Assembly: GCA_021396245.1 (NCBI GenBank)
Contig: WNYE01000103.1
Location: forward strand, 1 to 64,000
Direction: 5' to 3'
Length of the DNA stretch: 64,000 nucleotides
From: Sporothrix humicola
Taxonomy: Eukaryota; Ascomycota; Sordariomycetes; Ophiostomatales; Ophiostomataceae
The notes under the pieces were generated by a model. It was not told the DNA's origin. It was given only the letters and a program-made list of their open reading frames with translations, and did no database searches. Below, one piece after another: positions 10,168-21,104 of the stretch (position 1 is its first letter; each line of letters starts with the position of its first letter). The position numbers and the translations under genes are program-made.

Positions 10168-12232
10168 CTACAGCCCCGAATCTGTCTGCTGGAACGGATC
10201 GGTCGGGTAGTAGGCATCCCAGTTGCGGCAGTTCTGCGACAAGGCATTGAGGTCCATGGCCTGGCGGATCTGCGAGCGCTTCTCGAGGAACTGGGCGCTC
10301 AGGCCCTGGCTGACGTGCCAGGCAATGTGGCAGTGGAAGAGCCAGGCGCCCGGGTTGGTGGACTGGAAGGCGACGAGCAGCCAGCCAAAGGAGGGGAGCA
10401 TCGTGGCGTCGCGCCTCACCGGGTTGGTCGCCCTGAGTTGAGACTTGTCAATCATGTTGAACTCGATTGGGCCGGCAGTGGGCGCGAGAGGGTTGGCGGG
10501 CGCGGGGCTCTGGCCCAGGATCAAAAAGTCGTGGCCGTGCAGGTGCATCGGGTGCGGCACGGGCGACTCGTTCTGGATCAGCCAGAAGCTCCACTCTTGC
10601 TTTTCGTCGAGGACGATAATGTTTTCCGAAGAGTTGAAGCCGTCGTACGACGACCCCTTCTCGTTGATGGTCTGCAGGGTCGGCTTGTCCCAGGCGACGT
10701 CAATGGCAGATCCATTGACAGACCAAAAGACGCGAGAGCCGACTATGCTTAGGGCCACAGGAAGAGTATCCTGGGCCACCGGCTCAAACTTGTCGAGGGG
10801 CGCCGAGCGCGGGACGACAGGCACAAAGTCGGTGTTGTCGGCACAAAACGAGTCGGGAGGAGGCGTGCCTGGATCGGTGGGCAAGCCGACGGCGCCGGCA
10901 TGGCTGCCTGTTTTGTGGGGACGGTAAACGGGCGCGCCCTCATAGTGAAGGATCGCCGCCGGCAGTTTGTTCGCCGAGTCGCCGCAGACGTGCGTCCCCG
11001 AAAAGGTGGCATTGATCCAGTAGTTGCCGACGGCCTGGCTCGCGTCAATGGTGACGTCGTAGCGCTGGCCGACGCCGATGAAGAGCGACGACGTCGTGTA
11101 GGAGTCGACGGGCACGAAATCGGTGGCAATAACGGTCATTTGGTGGCCCACAATCGAGACGGTAAACGTGTTGTCGACGGACGGGTTGATCAGTCTCAGT
11201 CTATGGCGCTTGCCGGGCTGCAGAGTCACCGTGGCATAGGCGCCCTGGCTGGGGTCCAGTGGGTTGATGTTGGTCCCATTAAAGAACAGATTGTCGCTCG
11301 GCGGCGAGGCGCCCGGCTGGCCCGGAATGAACGGATTGGCCGCGCTCGACACGCGGGCCAAAATCTCGTCGGCGCTGCCATAGTACCAGTCCGAGATGGG
11401 GAACGGGCCGAGGTCAACGTCGTAATTGAGCGAGGCCGGCCCGTTGATGCGGATCGAGCCGGTCACGCCATAGGCATACTGCGACGACACGTGCGTGTGG
11501 TACCACGAGGTGCCGTACTGCGCGGCCACAAACGTGTACGTCTTGTTGTGGCCGGGCGGCACAGGGCACTCGGTGACACCGGGCACGCCGTCGTTGATGT
11601 TGTTGTTGAGCTGGCGCAGGCCGTGCCAGTGGATGCCCGTGCCGTTGGTCTTGAGCTTGTTGATCACGTTGACCGAGATCGTGTCGCCCCAGTCTAAGAG
11701 GTTAGTGGTGAACAATCAAGATGGAATACAGGGGGATGTACTCACTCGCATTGATGGTTGGCCCCGGGAACTGGCCATTGATCAGCATGGCCTTCTTCTT
11801 GACAGCGCCATCTGCACCGACGTACTCGTCCTCTTCGGTAATTACGAGGGTGTACGACCGCACAACGCCCGTGGCCGGCGTGCTCTGCTCCCAGTCGGTG
11901 TGGATGTCAAAGCCGGGCAGCCAGCACGCCCGGTTGGACGGCGTGTTGCAGTTTTGACGTTGAGATGTGTCTGTACTCAGGCCCAAGCCGGGGAAAGCAG
12001 AGGCATCTTCGTCTGGAATGGCCGTCAGAGCAGCCGACGGACCAGACTCGAAGGAAGGATCTGAAGAGGCAGACGGGAATGATGAAGAGACGGAAGATGG
12101 CGTAATAGAAACAGAGGAGGGTGATGCATCTGTTGTCCCGTTTGAGAATGATGAAGAGTTGGTGGGAATAGCAGACGCAAGGCCCAGGAAGAGCACTCCA
12201 GGCGCAAGGGCCGACCAGGCCGATAATCTCAT
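10168..12232 (-). CDS. Secreted laccase (multicopper oxidase), 670 aa
   Basis: Oxidises phenols and similar donors while reducing oxygen to water. Exons 12232-11746 and 11693-10168, intron 11745-11694 (52 bp, GTGAGT...CTTAG, branch CACTAAC). The splice joins ...GPTINA to NWGDTISVN, as expected for the family. The copper motifs are complete: HWHG at 184-187, HTH at 228-230, HPMHLHGHDF at 543-552 and HCHIAWH at 616-622. The residue ten positions after Cys617 is Leu627, the usual ascomycete axial position. The protein ends in DSGL, the C-terminal tail known from ascomycete laccases such as that of Melanocarpus. It has a signal peptide (MRLSAWSALAPGVLFLGLASA) and an unusually long Ser/Thr-rich stretch (about residues 24-90) that is probably a propeptide or glycosylated. 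Confidence 0.95.
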
Positions 12233-12409
12233 AGTTATGGTGTGTGTGCGTATGTGTGTAAAAGGAGTGTGTAAGTGAGTGTGAGAGATGGTAAGGACAG
12301 TGATAAAGAATGACTGAAGGGATATATGTATCAATGAATGAGTGTGTGAATGAGAGAGCCTGTGATGCCAAGAAGCAGATGTGATGATAAAGAGAGAGAG
12401 GTATGTGTC

Positions 12410-12416
12410 TTTTATA
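12410..12416 (-). promoter_or_regulatory. TATA box of laccase gene
   Basis: TATAAAA on the minus strand, about 180 bp before the laccase ATG. The leader between them is rich in (CA)n/(GT)n and CACT repeats (about 12239-12360). Confidence 0.5.
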
Positions 12417-14559
12417 AGTAAGTTGGTGAAGAGTGATCATATGCCAAGTTAAACGGATCGGATGTTGCTCTCTACGTGTTTGAGCGAGGGGTGTTCTGTT
12501 GGGAGAATCAAAGATGACGAGTGTCGGATCTGGGGAGAGGGGAAGACAGACAGAAATGAGGATCCATGGTCGTTGGGGTGGTCGTTCGATGGGAAAGGGC
12601 CGTGCAAGCACATTTGGGGTGACGAGGTGATGGGAAAGTCGATCGGCATCCGGATCGTGTAAGAGCGGTGGACTTGCGGAAGATGGAGAAGGTGACGAAA
12701 GAGGAAATAAAAGAGAGTGGAAGAAAATAAAATGAACAGGGACTCTGTCTATGGACAAGCCGACACGACCTGCAGCCACACAGACCGTTGGCCAGCACGA
12801 CATGATCGTGAGATACAGTGTTGCAGTCGACTTCGGATGGTGATGAATGGAAAAAAAAGGGCAAGGAGCAAGGGGAAAGTCGATACATCAATACTCGTAA
12901 AAAAGGTCGAAAAAGGCTGGTCGGAAACACTCTGCACCTACTCGTCTACAAAAGCACGACGCAGATCAGGCCAAACCGTCACCAAAGCAGGGGTAGGGGC
13001 TGAGGGGAAGACGTCCAAAGATGAAAAGATGACAGAAGACGACCAAAAGAAGAAATATGGAAAGAAGGGAGCCGCAGCGTAGTAGACACGACATGACAAG
13101 GGGCCTTCTTCTGTCTGCCCACAGACGTAGTCGCAATCGGATGAGACACGACCACATGGCGACAGGCTGGCGAGGTTGTAGTAGAAAAAGAGAGAAGACA
13201 AAAAGAAGAACTCAAAAGACGAGACGACTGGGGGATCTGCCAGACTAGACTGGGGAGGAAGCCAAGTAAGGTAAGGATAGCACGGGCTTTGAGTGTAAGT
13301 GTCAAGTTAAATATCAACGTCGTGATGTTTTTTATTGTCTTTTATTTACTTTCTGTCGACAAACAATCACCGAAACATTTTTGCGAGTCAATAAACGAGC
13401 AAACGAACACGGCTGCTCAACCAGGTCGCCCACAATCCAGGTCATGACAAAAGGATATAATAAGAGCGACACTTCACCAAAACTCCCTAGATTCTGGAGC
13501 ACTTGTTTCCCAAGACGGCTAAATGGCGAGGGAAAATAGGGACTCGCGCTGGAAAAATAGCGATGTGCTGTTGATGTCCTCAGAATCCAGGGTATCATGA
13601 GAGGGACGGCATAGTTTGACAACAAAACCCGGGAGACGGAGAACGACATTCAATTGTCAAGTTTTGTGATGTGCCTTTTGGTGTGTCGAATCCAGCCGTG
13701 TCCAGCGACCAGGAGTTTGGGTGGCCGCAGACTCTGGTTGTCAAAATGTCTGGAGGCGGCACAGTGAAACGGCCAGCGGATCGAGGCCATCCGGCGGGTG
13801 GAAAGAGTGTTGGTTGTGAGTCAACAGATGTACTGAGAATGGCAGAAGAGTCAAAATAAGAATAATAAAAACAATGACCCATTTGGCATCAATTAATCTT
13901 TCTCAAAAGACAAGACTTGACCCCTACTCATCTCAACTCGAGGCGATGTCTGTGAGCAGCATTGGCACTAGAATCTCAACAGAAGATACGACAGAACAAC
14001 TCAAAAGTTCAGATTGCTGGGGAATCCTGGACGAACGTCGTGTTCACGGTCTTTGCATTGTGACGTGGCCACAGCACAGACAGGCTACTCTACTTTCTTT
14101 TACTTTTTTTTCTGTCCATTTTCTTTCTTATCTTCTCTCATCATCACCTTACCCCTCCATGAACGATCGCCGTGTCTGGTGCCGCCGATGAGGGCGGCCC
14201 TGTAACCTGGAACCCGAGCGCACGCGCCTCTACCAGTGATGGACACAGAAAAAGTGCACACAAAATTCACACAAAATTCACTTACACGACAACCCCTGCA
14301 GGCGATCCCCCTTTGCGGCCGGTGGCCAATGTCGACAGCCTTTGCCGACAACGGCCACGAACAGCCAGCCTCCGTCGCCGAATTCATATAAAAGCAAGCG
14401 CCTTGTCGACGACACGGCATGAAGCGATGTGCAAACGTGAGGGACGAACCACGAACCGACAACCAACGAACCATATTCTCACAAAAGAAGGAAAGATCAA
14501 GAGGCTCTCACACTCGCGGCCCGGAGACGAAAGACTGTTTTTACTTTATTAATTCTACG

Positions 14560-14578
14560 AGAAAAGCTTGGCTTTTCT
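14560..14578. repeat. Perfect 8-bp hairpin with 3-nt loop
   Basis: AGAAAAGC-TTG-GCTTTTCT. A related hairpin with the same AAAAGCTTGGCTTTT core is at 26937-26953. Function unknown. Confidence 0.6.
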
Positions 14579-14831
14579 GTTTGTAGTCCGTCTCCTTCCT
14601 GATCATTTCTGTCTTCCACCGCTCGGCTACGTTCGCTCCGAAATCAGAGACGACAGGAGTCGCAGTCTCGACGACGGATGACCAGCAGAATAACAAGACT
14701 GCGTTACTTTCTGGGATCGAGGTACTTGTTGGAAAAGGTAATCATGATGGAGAGCTCGGAAGTGCGGCACTGCGATCCTATGTACCTTCGAAGTAAAATT
14801 ATCGAAGGTGATTGTGAAAAATTGGTTCTGG

Positions 14832-14855
14832 TTTTTTTTTTTTTTTTTTTTTTTT
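14832..14855. repeat. Poly-T run (24 T)
   Basis: Homopolymer of 24 T followed by A-rich sequence. It may be a retroposon tail in reverse or simply slippage. No target-site duplication is evident. Confidence 0.9.
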
Positions 14856-16183
14856 AATTCTGAGAAGAAAAAAATAGATATTAAAATGAAAGAAAATAAA
14901 GCAAAAATCTACATTATTTCTCCTACTATGTTGTCGTCTAAAAACTTTTAAACAAAGTAAATCAGAAATCTACAAATTGTTTGATAAAAAGAAAAATTGA
15001 ACGCAGTATTGACAGTATCCCTTCGTTTGCGCCTGCAACTGTATCTATCTTTTTGATGCTTCACTTCCGCGGCATCTGCTCATCACAAACAATCATCTTC
15101 ACTTCACCACAAATCGTCTACAAAAGGCATTTCATGACCATCCACGGCATGATGTTTCTATTATTGTCCGCAACGTAAACATGATCATGTTTTCTCCCAA
15201 AGAGACAAGTAATGGTGTTGACACGCTGATGCCGTTGATTCTGTCGATTCCTGTTTACCCAGCACTTCATCCGCACCAAACTCTACCTTTATGCTGTCTC
15301 CAAGCCGCTTTCATATATTTATCAATAGCTTCCTCTGATCCTCGACATCTTTTCCTGGAAAGCAGAGTCTTGGCAGTTTCTGCTCTCTGCTGTGCCGTGA
15401 GCGACATAGTATCCTCAACCTGTTGTCTCCATCCACAGTCCACCATCGCCTGGATGCTGTTTTGTTTTCGTTTGCTGCTCTCTCTTGTTTGTATGATTCT
15501 CGCCGTCGCTCTTTCACCCGACTAGATGCCCGCAGAGGACGCTGTTTCCCACGGCCGCCTGCCTAAATGCAGATTTACAGAACAGAACAAAGCCCACTCT
15601 CGACCATTGACCAACCTCTTGCCATGTGGTGACACAGGTGCTTTTGTATTTTTGTAAAATTGTCACGTGGTACTGTCTGTAGTACTTTCGAGGCCTCCAT
15701 TCACTTACACGCTCACATCCGTGTGAGATGTCTCTCACTGTCGCGTCAAAGGTGGCGAGCTTGATCTGAACGCGAGATTGAATGAAGTAGATGAACAAAA
15801 TGAACTCACAAGATAATTTGCAGTCAATACTGATTTAATGTTTGACCACAAGTGTATTTTCGTAGAAGATAGTAGTTGGGAAAAGTTGGAAAAAAAAATC
15901 GATGCTCACATGGCTAGACCGCCGGTCGCTCCTTCCTTATTTACTTGAGATATCTTGCTCACACGACCAACACCAGCATCGTGCCTTCCTTAACAGGATA
16001 CTTCCCAGATATCTGCCTAGCAACTAGTCGTAAACAATGAGCAACTAAAGACAAGAAACCCCAAACAATCCAAACAGGGAACTGTGACCCGACCAGTCCT
16101 TGTGCCAAACATCACCAACTTCGCCGATCAAGGCCAGACACAATCACACATCCACATATATACAACCACACCCACCACCCACC

Positions 16184-17962
16184 ATGGCCGGCTACAACGC
16201 CGTGCAAACTTATAACTTTTCGCTGCCCAGCCGCTCAGGCACTGTGAGACCCTTTTCGCCCAGTGTCGGAAGCAGCAGTGGTCATCGAAGCCGCAGCCGT
16301 GCCGATCGCGACAACAACAGCGACCCCGGAAGCGAAATCAACAATCCGGTTCTCGATCTCGATACCAACGCCAACCGCGGCAGCCGTATCCGGTCACCCA
16401 CGCCGACCGCTCTACAAATGTTCCATTTCACCGACGACGACAATGCTGCACGCCTGGCCGCTAGACGCTCCAAGGCAAACCTGCCTCGGCCCATGTCAAC
16501 CTCATCGTCAGCTCCAGCCTTGATTGGCGAGATGGATCGTGGAGTTGGTGGTGATGGCGCCGGCGACGTTGACGAAAACGACCATAGCCCTGGTGCTTCA
16601 GCTACCCACACGCCGACAACGCCCCAAAAGGAAAAGGCCAAAGTCGACCAACATCATCTCAGCCTGGACCCCATTTCGCCCACCCTCTCTGTCTGGCCGC
16701 GGCCGATGAGCATTTTGATGGACAACAGTCCTGGCAAGAGAAGCGGCCAGAGTGCGGCTGACAAGGACAAGCATACCTCAAGCATCCGTGGCCAAATCAA
16801 CCTTACCGATGACCTTGGACAAAACCCGGCCGGAATCAACATTGATCTTGAAAATGGACCTCATCTCAATGGACCCAACCTGAATGGGCCCAATCTCAAC
16901 ATCCCCATCAACAATACTGCCAACAACAGCACCTACAATGAGCCGCCCAGCCTGGCCCGCTCCATCTCAATTCGCTGGGGCCCGCGTCTCCGCCACATTT
17001 CTCTCAGCGAAGTCCAGGCCGCCGACGATGCCGCTCGTCGCGTGGCTGCTGTCCGCCGTGAGCGCCGCGTCTTTTGGATGTTGGTGATTCTGGCCCTGCT
17101 GGGTGTCCTGTCGTGCACCGCCGCCGTGACTCTCGCTGCTGCCCAGGCGGCGATGCAGGTCGGTGTCGAGGAGATTGGTCCCGACCCGGGCGGCGGTGGG
17201 CCTATTTGGGACGTCCGCACGCTCACCTGGCTCATCGCGAGTCTCGTCGTTTGTGCGGCAGCTGCCGCCGGACTGGCCCTTGCCACGTCTGTCCGCTGCC
17301 GTCGCCGCCGTGACGGCAACAATGGCGCCTATTCACCTACCGAAAAGGCCATTCTCACGTCACTCATCCAAAGCGGCCGGCGCGATCGGGCTGCCATGGG
17401 GCTGGGAGCCGGCGTGGAAAGCCGGTGCAGCCACCGCTTCTCGACGCTCTTTGCACACCGTCCGCCGCAGCATCTCGATGCCGACGGCACCATACGCGAA
17501 ACTCGCGACAGCCGGGCCGGATGGGTAGAGATGGACGATCTCGACGAAACGAGCGAGGGAGGAAATACGAGCAGCGTGAACCGCTGGTGGTCGCGTGGAC
17601 GAAAAGTGAGCAAGGGTTCATGCCTGCCGACTGCTGATGGTACTCGCGAAAACGGAGGGAACGTCAACGTCTGCGACGAGGACCGCAACTGGGCCAAGTT
17701 CTCTCAAGACCCCGTTCAGCTTCGCCGTTACGTTGAGGCTCTCGAGGCCCGCCTTGCTGTTGTGGACGGTACTGCTGAAGAAGGCGGAGAAAGCGGCGCT
17801 CCAGTTGCATCACCGGTCATTGGAAGAGCAAACAGCACTAATCGAGCCATTCCAGGCGTTGTTCGGTCACCCGCCATGGCTGTTCTCCCTCGGGAGACGT
17901 CCAAGTCGCCGACCAACTCACCCATAAATTCACCCACGAAAGCAGGCCCTTGGGCGATTTGA
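16184..17962 (+). CDS. Two-span membrane protein of unknown function, 592 aa
   Basis: Intronless; the ATG at 16184 has a good context (ACCATGGC). The first 290 residues are hydrophilic, Ser/Pro/Asn-rich and look disordered, with a short repeat (GPHLNGPNLNGPNLN) near 225. A basic stretch (RRVAAVRRERR) precedes a transmembrane helix at about 296-325. A short loop with GPDPGGGGP leads to a second helix at about 347-370, followed by a basic CRRRRD stop-transfer. Both ends would therefore face the same side, probably the cytosol. The C-terminal 220 residues hold a short predicted helix (LRRYVEALEARLAVVD) and end in Ser/Pro-rich sequence with many possible phosphorylation sites. I do not recognise the family; it looks like a lineage-restricted fungal protein. 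Confidence 0.75.
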   Translation: MAGYNAVQTYNFSLPSRSGTVRPFSPSVGSSSGHRSRSRADRDNNSDPGSEINNPVLDLDTNANRGSRIRSPTPTALQMFHFTDDDNAARLAARRSKANLPRPMSTSSSAPALIGEMDRGVGGDGAGDVDENDHSPGASATHTPTTPQKEKAKVDQHHLSLDPISPTLSVWPRPMSILMDNSPGKRSGQSAADKDKHTSSIRGQINLTDDLGQNPAGINIDLENGPHLNGPNLNGPNLNIPINNTANNSTYNEPPSLARSISIRWGPRLRHISLSEVQAADDAARRVAAVRRERRVFWMLVILALLGVLSCTAAVTLAAAQAAMQVGVEEIGPDPGGGGPIWDVRTLTWLIASLVVCAAAAAGLALATSVRCRRRRDGNNGAYSPTEKAILTSLIQSGRRDRAAMGLGAGVESRCSHRFSTLFAHRPPQHLDADGTIRETRDSRAGWVEMDDLDETSEGGNTSSVNRWWSRGRKVSKGSCLPTADGTRENGGNVNVCDEDRNWAKFSQDPVQLRRYVEALEARLAVVDGTAEEGGESGAPVASPVIGRANSTNRAIPGVVRSPAMAVLPRETSKSPTNSPINSPTKAGPWAI

Positions 17963-18319
17963 TGTCCACTTGAGAGTGGTCGTCTCTATTTGTTGATCTC
18001 GGGTTGCATCTTGGCGTTCGGACATATTTGGCCATTTTGATACCACGGACGATCTTGTTTGCTTTTGTTTGCTTTTTCAACTGTGAGATTTGGGGTTTAT
18101 TGGCATCTTATTTGCACTTTAGCCAGTCTGGGGGCATACGTATGGGAAAGGGTCACGGAAACGGAATTTATGAAAAGCAGAATGGAAAATTGACGTATGT
18201 AACAAAGATAACGCCAATCTAAATTGAATGCTTGATGATGCATCGTAATAACAAGCCAATAATTGATGTAGCAAAAACAAAATAGAGCCTAAAAGAACAC
18301 CAAAAATGACACGAATGCT
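17963..18319. other. Convergent 3' region
   Basis: 357 bp between two convergent genes, T- and A-rich. Probably two 3' UTRs. No gene seen. Confidence 0.6.
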
Positions 18320-20284
18320 TCAGATCGCCCGCTCGGCACGGGCGCGGTTCTCGCGGTACCGCTTGTCCTTGGCTGCCGTCTTGCGCCGCCGCTTCCACGA
18401 ACGGTTCAGATCGCCCCGGTTGTCCCAGAACCAGCTCTGGAAGTCGCCCTCGCCGGCGGCCCGCTTCTTATCCTTGTCGCCACCTTCTTCTTCCTTTGTC
18501 TCCTCCTCCTCCTCTTCGTCCTCATCCTCGTCGTCAGAGGCTCCACCCGGTGTCGGCCACTTGAAGTTGCTCGTCATCCGGCTTGGGTGTGCTGTGTCAG
18601 GCGTCGGGGCAGCACTCCGCACGTTGCGCCACTCGAACTCGGCACGACCGAAAGGCGTCATCGGTGGCTGGTCGTCGGCCACTCCGTTCTCAGTGTTGTT
18701 TTCGTTGGTATCGACATCCATCGAGTCCTCCTCCTCAATGTCGTCGTTGTTGAGGCCGCCAAAGAAACTAAACGGCTTTTCGGTAGCAGGTGTCGACACC
18801 TCCTTTTTCTCATCGCCCGACTTGGCCCGCTTGTATAGTGCCTCGAGAGGGTGCACTTCTTTTTGTGCTTCTGTTTCCTTTTCTTTCTCTGCCTGATTTT
18901 GGCTCTTCGAGGCCGGTGTCGACGGTGTTGCAAACGACGGCGGTGGCGGAATCTTGATCATGAGGTTTTTGGCGGAACCCGACGAGCGTGGGCGGGTTGG
19001 CGACTGGAGGTCAGCCTCGGCGGACGGGACGGGCTCGTCTTTGGAGACGGTCTCTTCTTCGGCCTCAGCCTCCTCCTCACTGTCTTCTTCTTCCTCAGAG
19101 GAGCTATCACTTCCACTGCTGCTCGTATCTGAGCCAGAGTCGGAGGACTCGCTCTCGTCCACCTCGGGCTCGAGCGCCTTGCCCATTTCTGCCTCTCTTG
19201 CTGCCGCCAGAGCGTCCAGCTTGGCCCGTTTGGCCAGCTGGGCCTCCTTGGTGATCACGCCCGTGACGGCCACAGGGCGTGTGCTCTTGAGGGGCTGCAC
19301 AACGTCGCCCGTCGACTCGTCCACCCAGCCCTTGCCGTCGACGTACTCGAGATTTGCGCCCGCCGAAGGAGCTGCGCCACCCTTGAGGAAAGTAGGAATT
19401 CTGGTCCAGTTGGCAAACTCGTGCACAACCACCTCGCGTGCCTTTTTGGCCTCCTTGCGCGCCTTTCGTGCTGCCCGGCCGTCGACCTCAATCTCCTCGC
19501 CGTCCTTGTCTTTTGTCGCCGTGGCCGGCGCCGCCACCTTGCTGGCCGGCAGAATCGTCTTGAACAGGCACTCGGGCTTGTCCGTGTATTCAGACTTTTC
19601 AGCCCGCTTGGCCTGCTTCTCCTCCTTCTTCTTCGCCTCCTTGTCCTTCTTGCTCCAGTTGGTCTTTTTCGTGCTGGCCTCAGCCGCCGACTCGGGCTCT
19701 GTCCAGCCGCGCTTCACTTGCCGCCCGGGCTCCAGCTGAACGCCTGTCAACTCCTCGGCCGCCGGGCCACCCTTTCGCGACTTGGCCTTGGCCTTGGTCT
19801 TGACCATGGCCTTGTCTGCCCGCTTCTTCTCCTTGCGCGCCGCTCTTTCGGCATCTTTGCGCTCCCGCTCCTCGGGCGAGAGGTGGCTGTACTTGTCCTT
19901 GCCCATCTTGGCTTCCTCTTCCTCCTTTCTTCTGGTCTCCTCCGACTGCCGTGCCGGTTCGATGCGCAGCTTCACGCCCTTGAGAACGGCGCCGTTGAGC
20001 TTCTGCTTGAGCTTGTCGGCCGTCTCGGTCGGCAAATCAACAAAACCGTAGCGTTTCTCGGGGAACGTCTCGAGCGAGTGGAAAGAAATGTTGCGCGCAG
20101 TCGGGCGAGCTGACGACGGGACGACGACCGTCAGCAAATCGGCGTCAAAGGGAGTAATGTGCAGGCGCGTGTAGCCCGGGTCGGCAGCAGCCTTGATGCT
20201 GTTGGCGGCAGAACGAGATGGAGTGGTCGCAGAAAAAGGCTTCGACGGGGTCGGGGTCGGGGCCGTGGGACGATCAAAGAACAT
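18320..20284 (-). CDS. Nucleolar SRP40/NOL8-like protein with N-terminal RRM, 654 aa
   Basis: Intronless. An RRM-like fold spans residues 38-110, with an RNP1-type strand (KRYGFVDL) and a closing LKGVKLRIEPAR. Charged Lys/Glu-rich helices (about 115-280) follow, with many KKE/RAE repeats typical of nucleolar proteins. Then comes a block rich in Ser, Glu and Asp (about 370-410) that resembles SRP40/Nopp140-type CK2 substrates. The C-terminus has a conserved-looking FWDNRGDLNRSW box and ends in basic RYRENRARAERA. A role in ribosome biogenesis is inferred from this composition and from annotated fungal 'suppressor SRP40' homologues; no catalytic residue is seen. The gene has a TCACGTG E-box 180 bp upstream. 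Confidence 0.7.
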   Translation of the reverse strand: MFFDRPTAPTPTPSKPFSATTPSRSAANSIKAAADPGYTRLHITPFDADLLTVVVPSSARPTARNISFHSLETFPEKRYGFVDLPTETADKLKQKLNGAVLKGVKLRIEPARQSEETRRKEEEEAKMGKDKYSHLSPEERERKDAERAARKEKKRADKAMVKTKAKAKSRKGGPAAEELTGVQLEPGRQVKRGWTEPESAAEASTKKTNWSKKDKEAKKKEEKQAKRAEKSEYTDKPECLFKTILPASKVAAPATATKDKDGEEIEVDGRAARKARKEAKKAREVVVHEFANWTRIPTFLKGGAAPSAGANLEYVDGKGWVDESTGDVVQPLKSTRPVAVTGVITKEAQLAKRAKLDALAAAREAEMGKALEPEVDESESSDSGSDTSSSGSDSSSEEEEDSEEEAEAEEETVSKDEPVPSAEADLQSPTRPRSSGSAKNLMIKIPPPPSFATPSTPASKSQNQAEKEKETEAQKEVHPLEALYKRAKSGDEKKEVSTPATEKPFSFFGGLNNDDIEEEDSMDVDTNENNTENGVADDQPPMTPFGRAEFEWRNVRSAAPTPDTAHPSRMTSNFKWPTPGGASDDEDEDEEEEEETKEEEGGDKDKKRAAGEGDFQSWFWDNRGDLNRSWKRRRKTAAKDKRYRENRARAERAI

Positions 20285-21104
20285 GGCGACCGGGTAGAGA
20301 CGGGGAGGCAGGAAATGGTTGCTGCCGTGTCCTCGACGTATGTCGTCGATTTTCGATGTTGGATGGGAAAGACAAAGGAATAATGCGACACTGAAAACAA
20401 AATTCCCATGGGCGCTAAGAAAAAAAAAAGCGATCTACAGAAGGAAGGCTGGCCAGATAAGGTCACGTGCAATAATTGCTTCGAGACAACAATATGTGGT
20501 ACGGCGTTCACATCATAGGATTTTGATATGATGAGTTTAATTTTGTCTTTATATGGCTATTTTTAATCAATACATTCATTTTCACAGTTTAAAACATTGT
20601 TAACAAATGTGAGGATTGTGATGTTGACGGATACAGGAACACCTTTATCTCAGCCTCATGTTAATCGATACGCTAGCGATAAGTTTAGCGCATCTAGCAC
20701 TAAACTTCTAGAACTCGTCCAGGGGACATTTGCACCAAGAGTTGTCATCTAATAGCGACTAGTGTTAGCAGGGATGAGCCTAAATTTTGAAAGGAACAAT
20801 GCTGTGAATGGACATTATGATATAAAATTCAGGATGAGAATGGGAGAGTATATTACGTTAAAGACATAAGACAAGACTCATATACAAGAAGAGCATAAAA
20901 TGCAAAAATAAATGCAAACAAAATAAACCAAAGACGCCGCCAGTCTATAATGCCCATTGCCGCCAAAAACCATATCGTGCCATAAAACCACTCCCCAAAG
21001 TGATGATAAAATCTAAGAAAAATGCGCTGTAAAGTAATTTCGTCTGAGGTCGAGTACTAGTTCAGGAACCCTCGTGATTTTTTTTGTCGTTGCCAACGTG
21101 GAAC
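20285..21104. other. Intergenic: SRP40-like promoter, CYC3 3' region
   Basis: No gene seen. It has an E-box (20463-20469) and an 8-bp inverted repeat (AAGTTTAG / CTAAACTT) with an 11-nt loop near 20681-20707. AT-rich sequence runs from 20520 to 21070. Confidence 0.5.
20463..20469. promoter_or_regulatory. TCACGTG E-box upstream of SRP40-like gene
   Basis: Core palindrome CACGTG at 20464-20469, about 180 bp before the ATG at 20284. TCACGTG is the consensus of Cbf1-class bHLH factors. Use at this gene is inferred. Confidence 0.35.

Larger units (their letters stand above)
12233..16183. other. Long divergent intergenic region (3.95 kb), laccase / membrane protein
   Basis: No gene with convincing composition is seen despite the length. 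The first 1.1 kb is purine-rich on the plus strand and probably belongs to the laccase promoter. Further right are a small perfect hairpin (14560-14578), a 24-T run (14832-14855) and AT-rich sequence to 15000. The ORFs present are short, biased by low-complexity sequence and lack domains. An unannotated non-coding RNA or small intron-rich gene cannot be excluded. Confidence 0.5.

Noticed and set aside
11907..12803. 298-codon minus-strand frame upstream of and overlapping the laccase start
   Set aside because: It overlaps laccase exon 1 in another frame and the rest is Ser/Pro/His low-complexity from the purine-rich promoter. No domain or good start.
15181..15525. 114-codon hydrophobic frame
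   Set aside because: Composition is driven by T-rich sequence and there is no clear signal peptide, family motif or codon bias like the neighbours.
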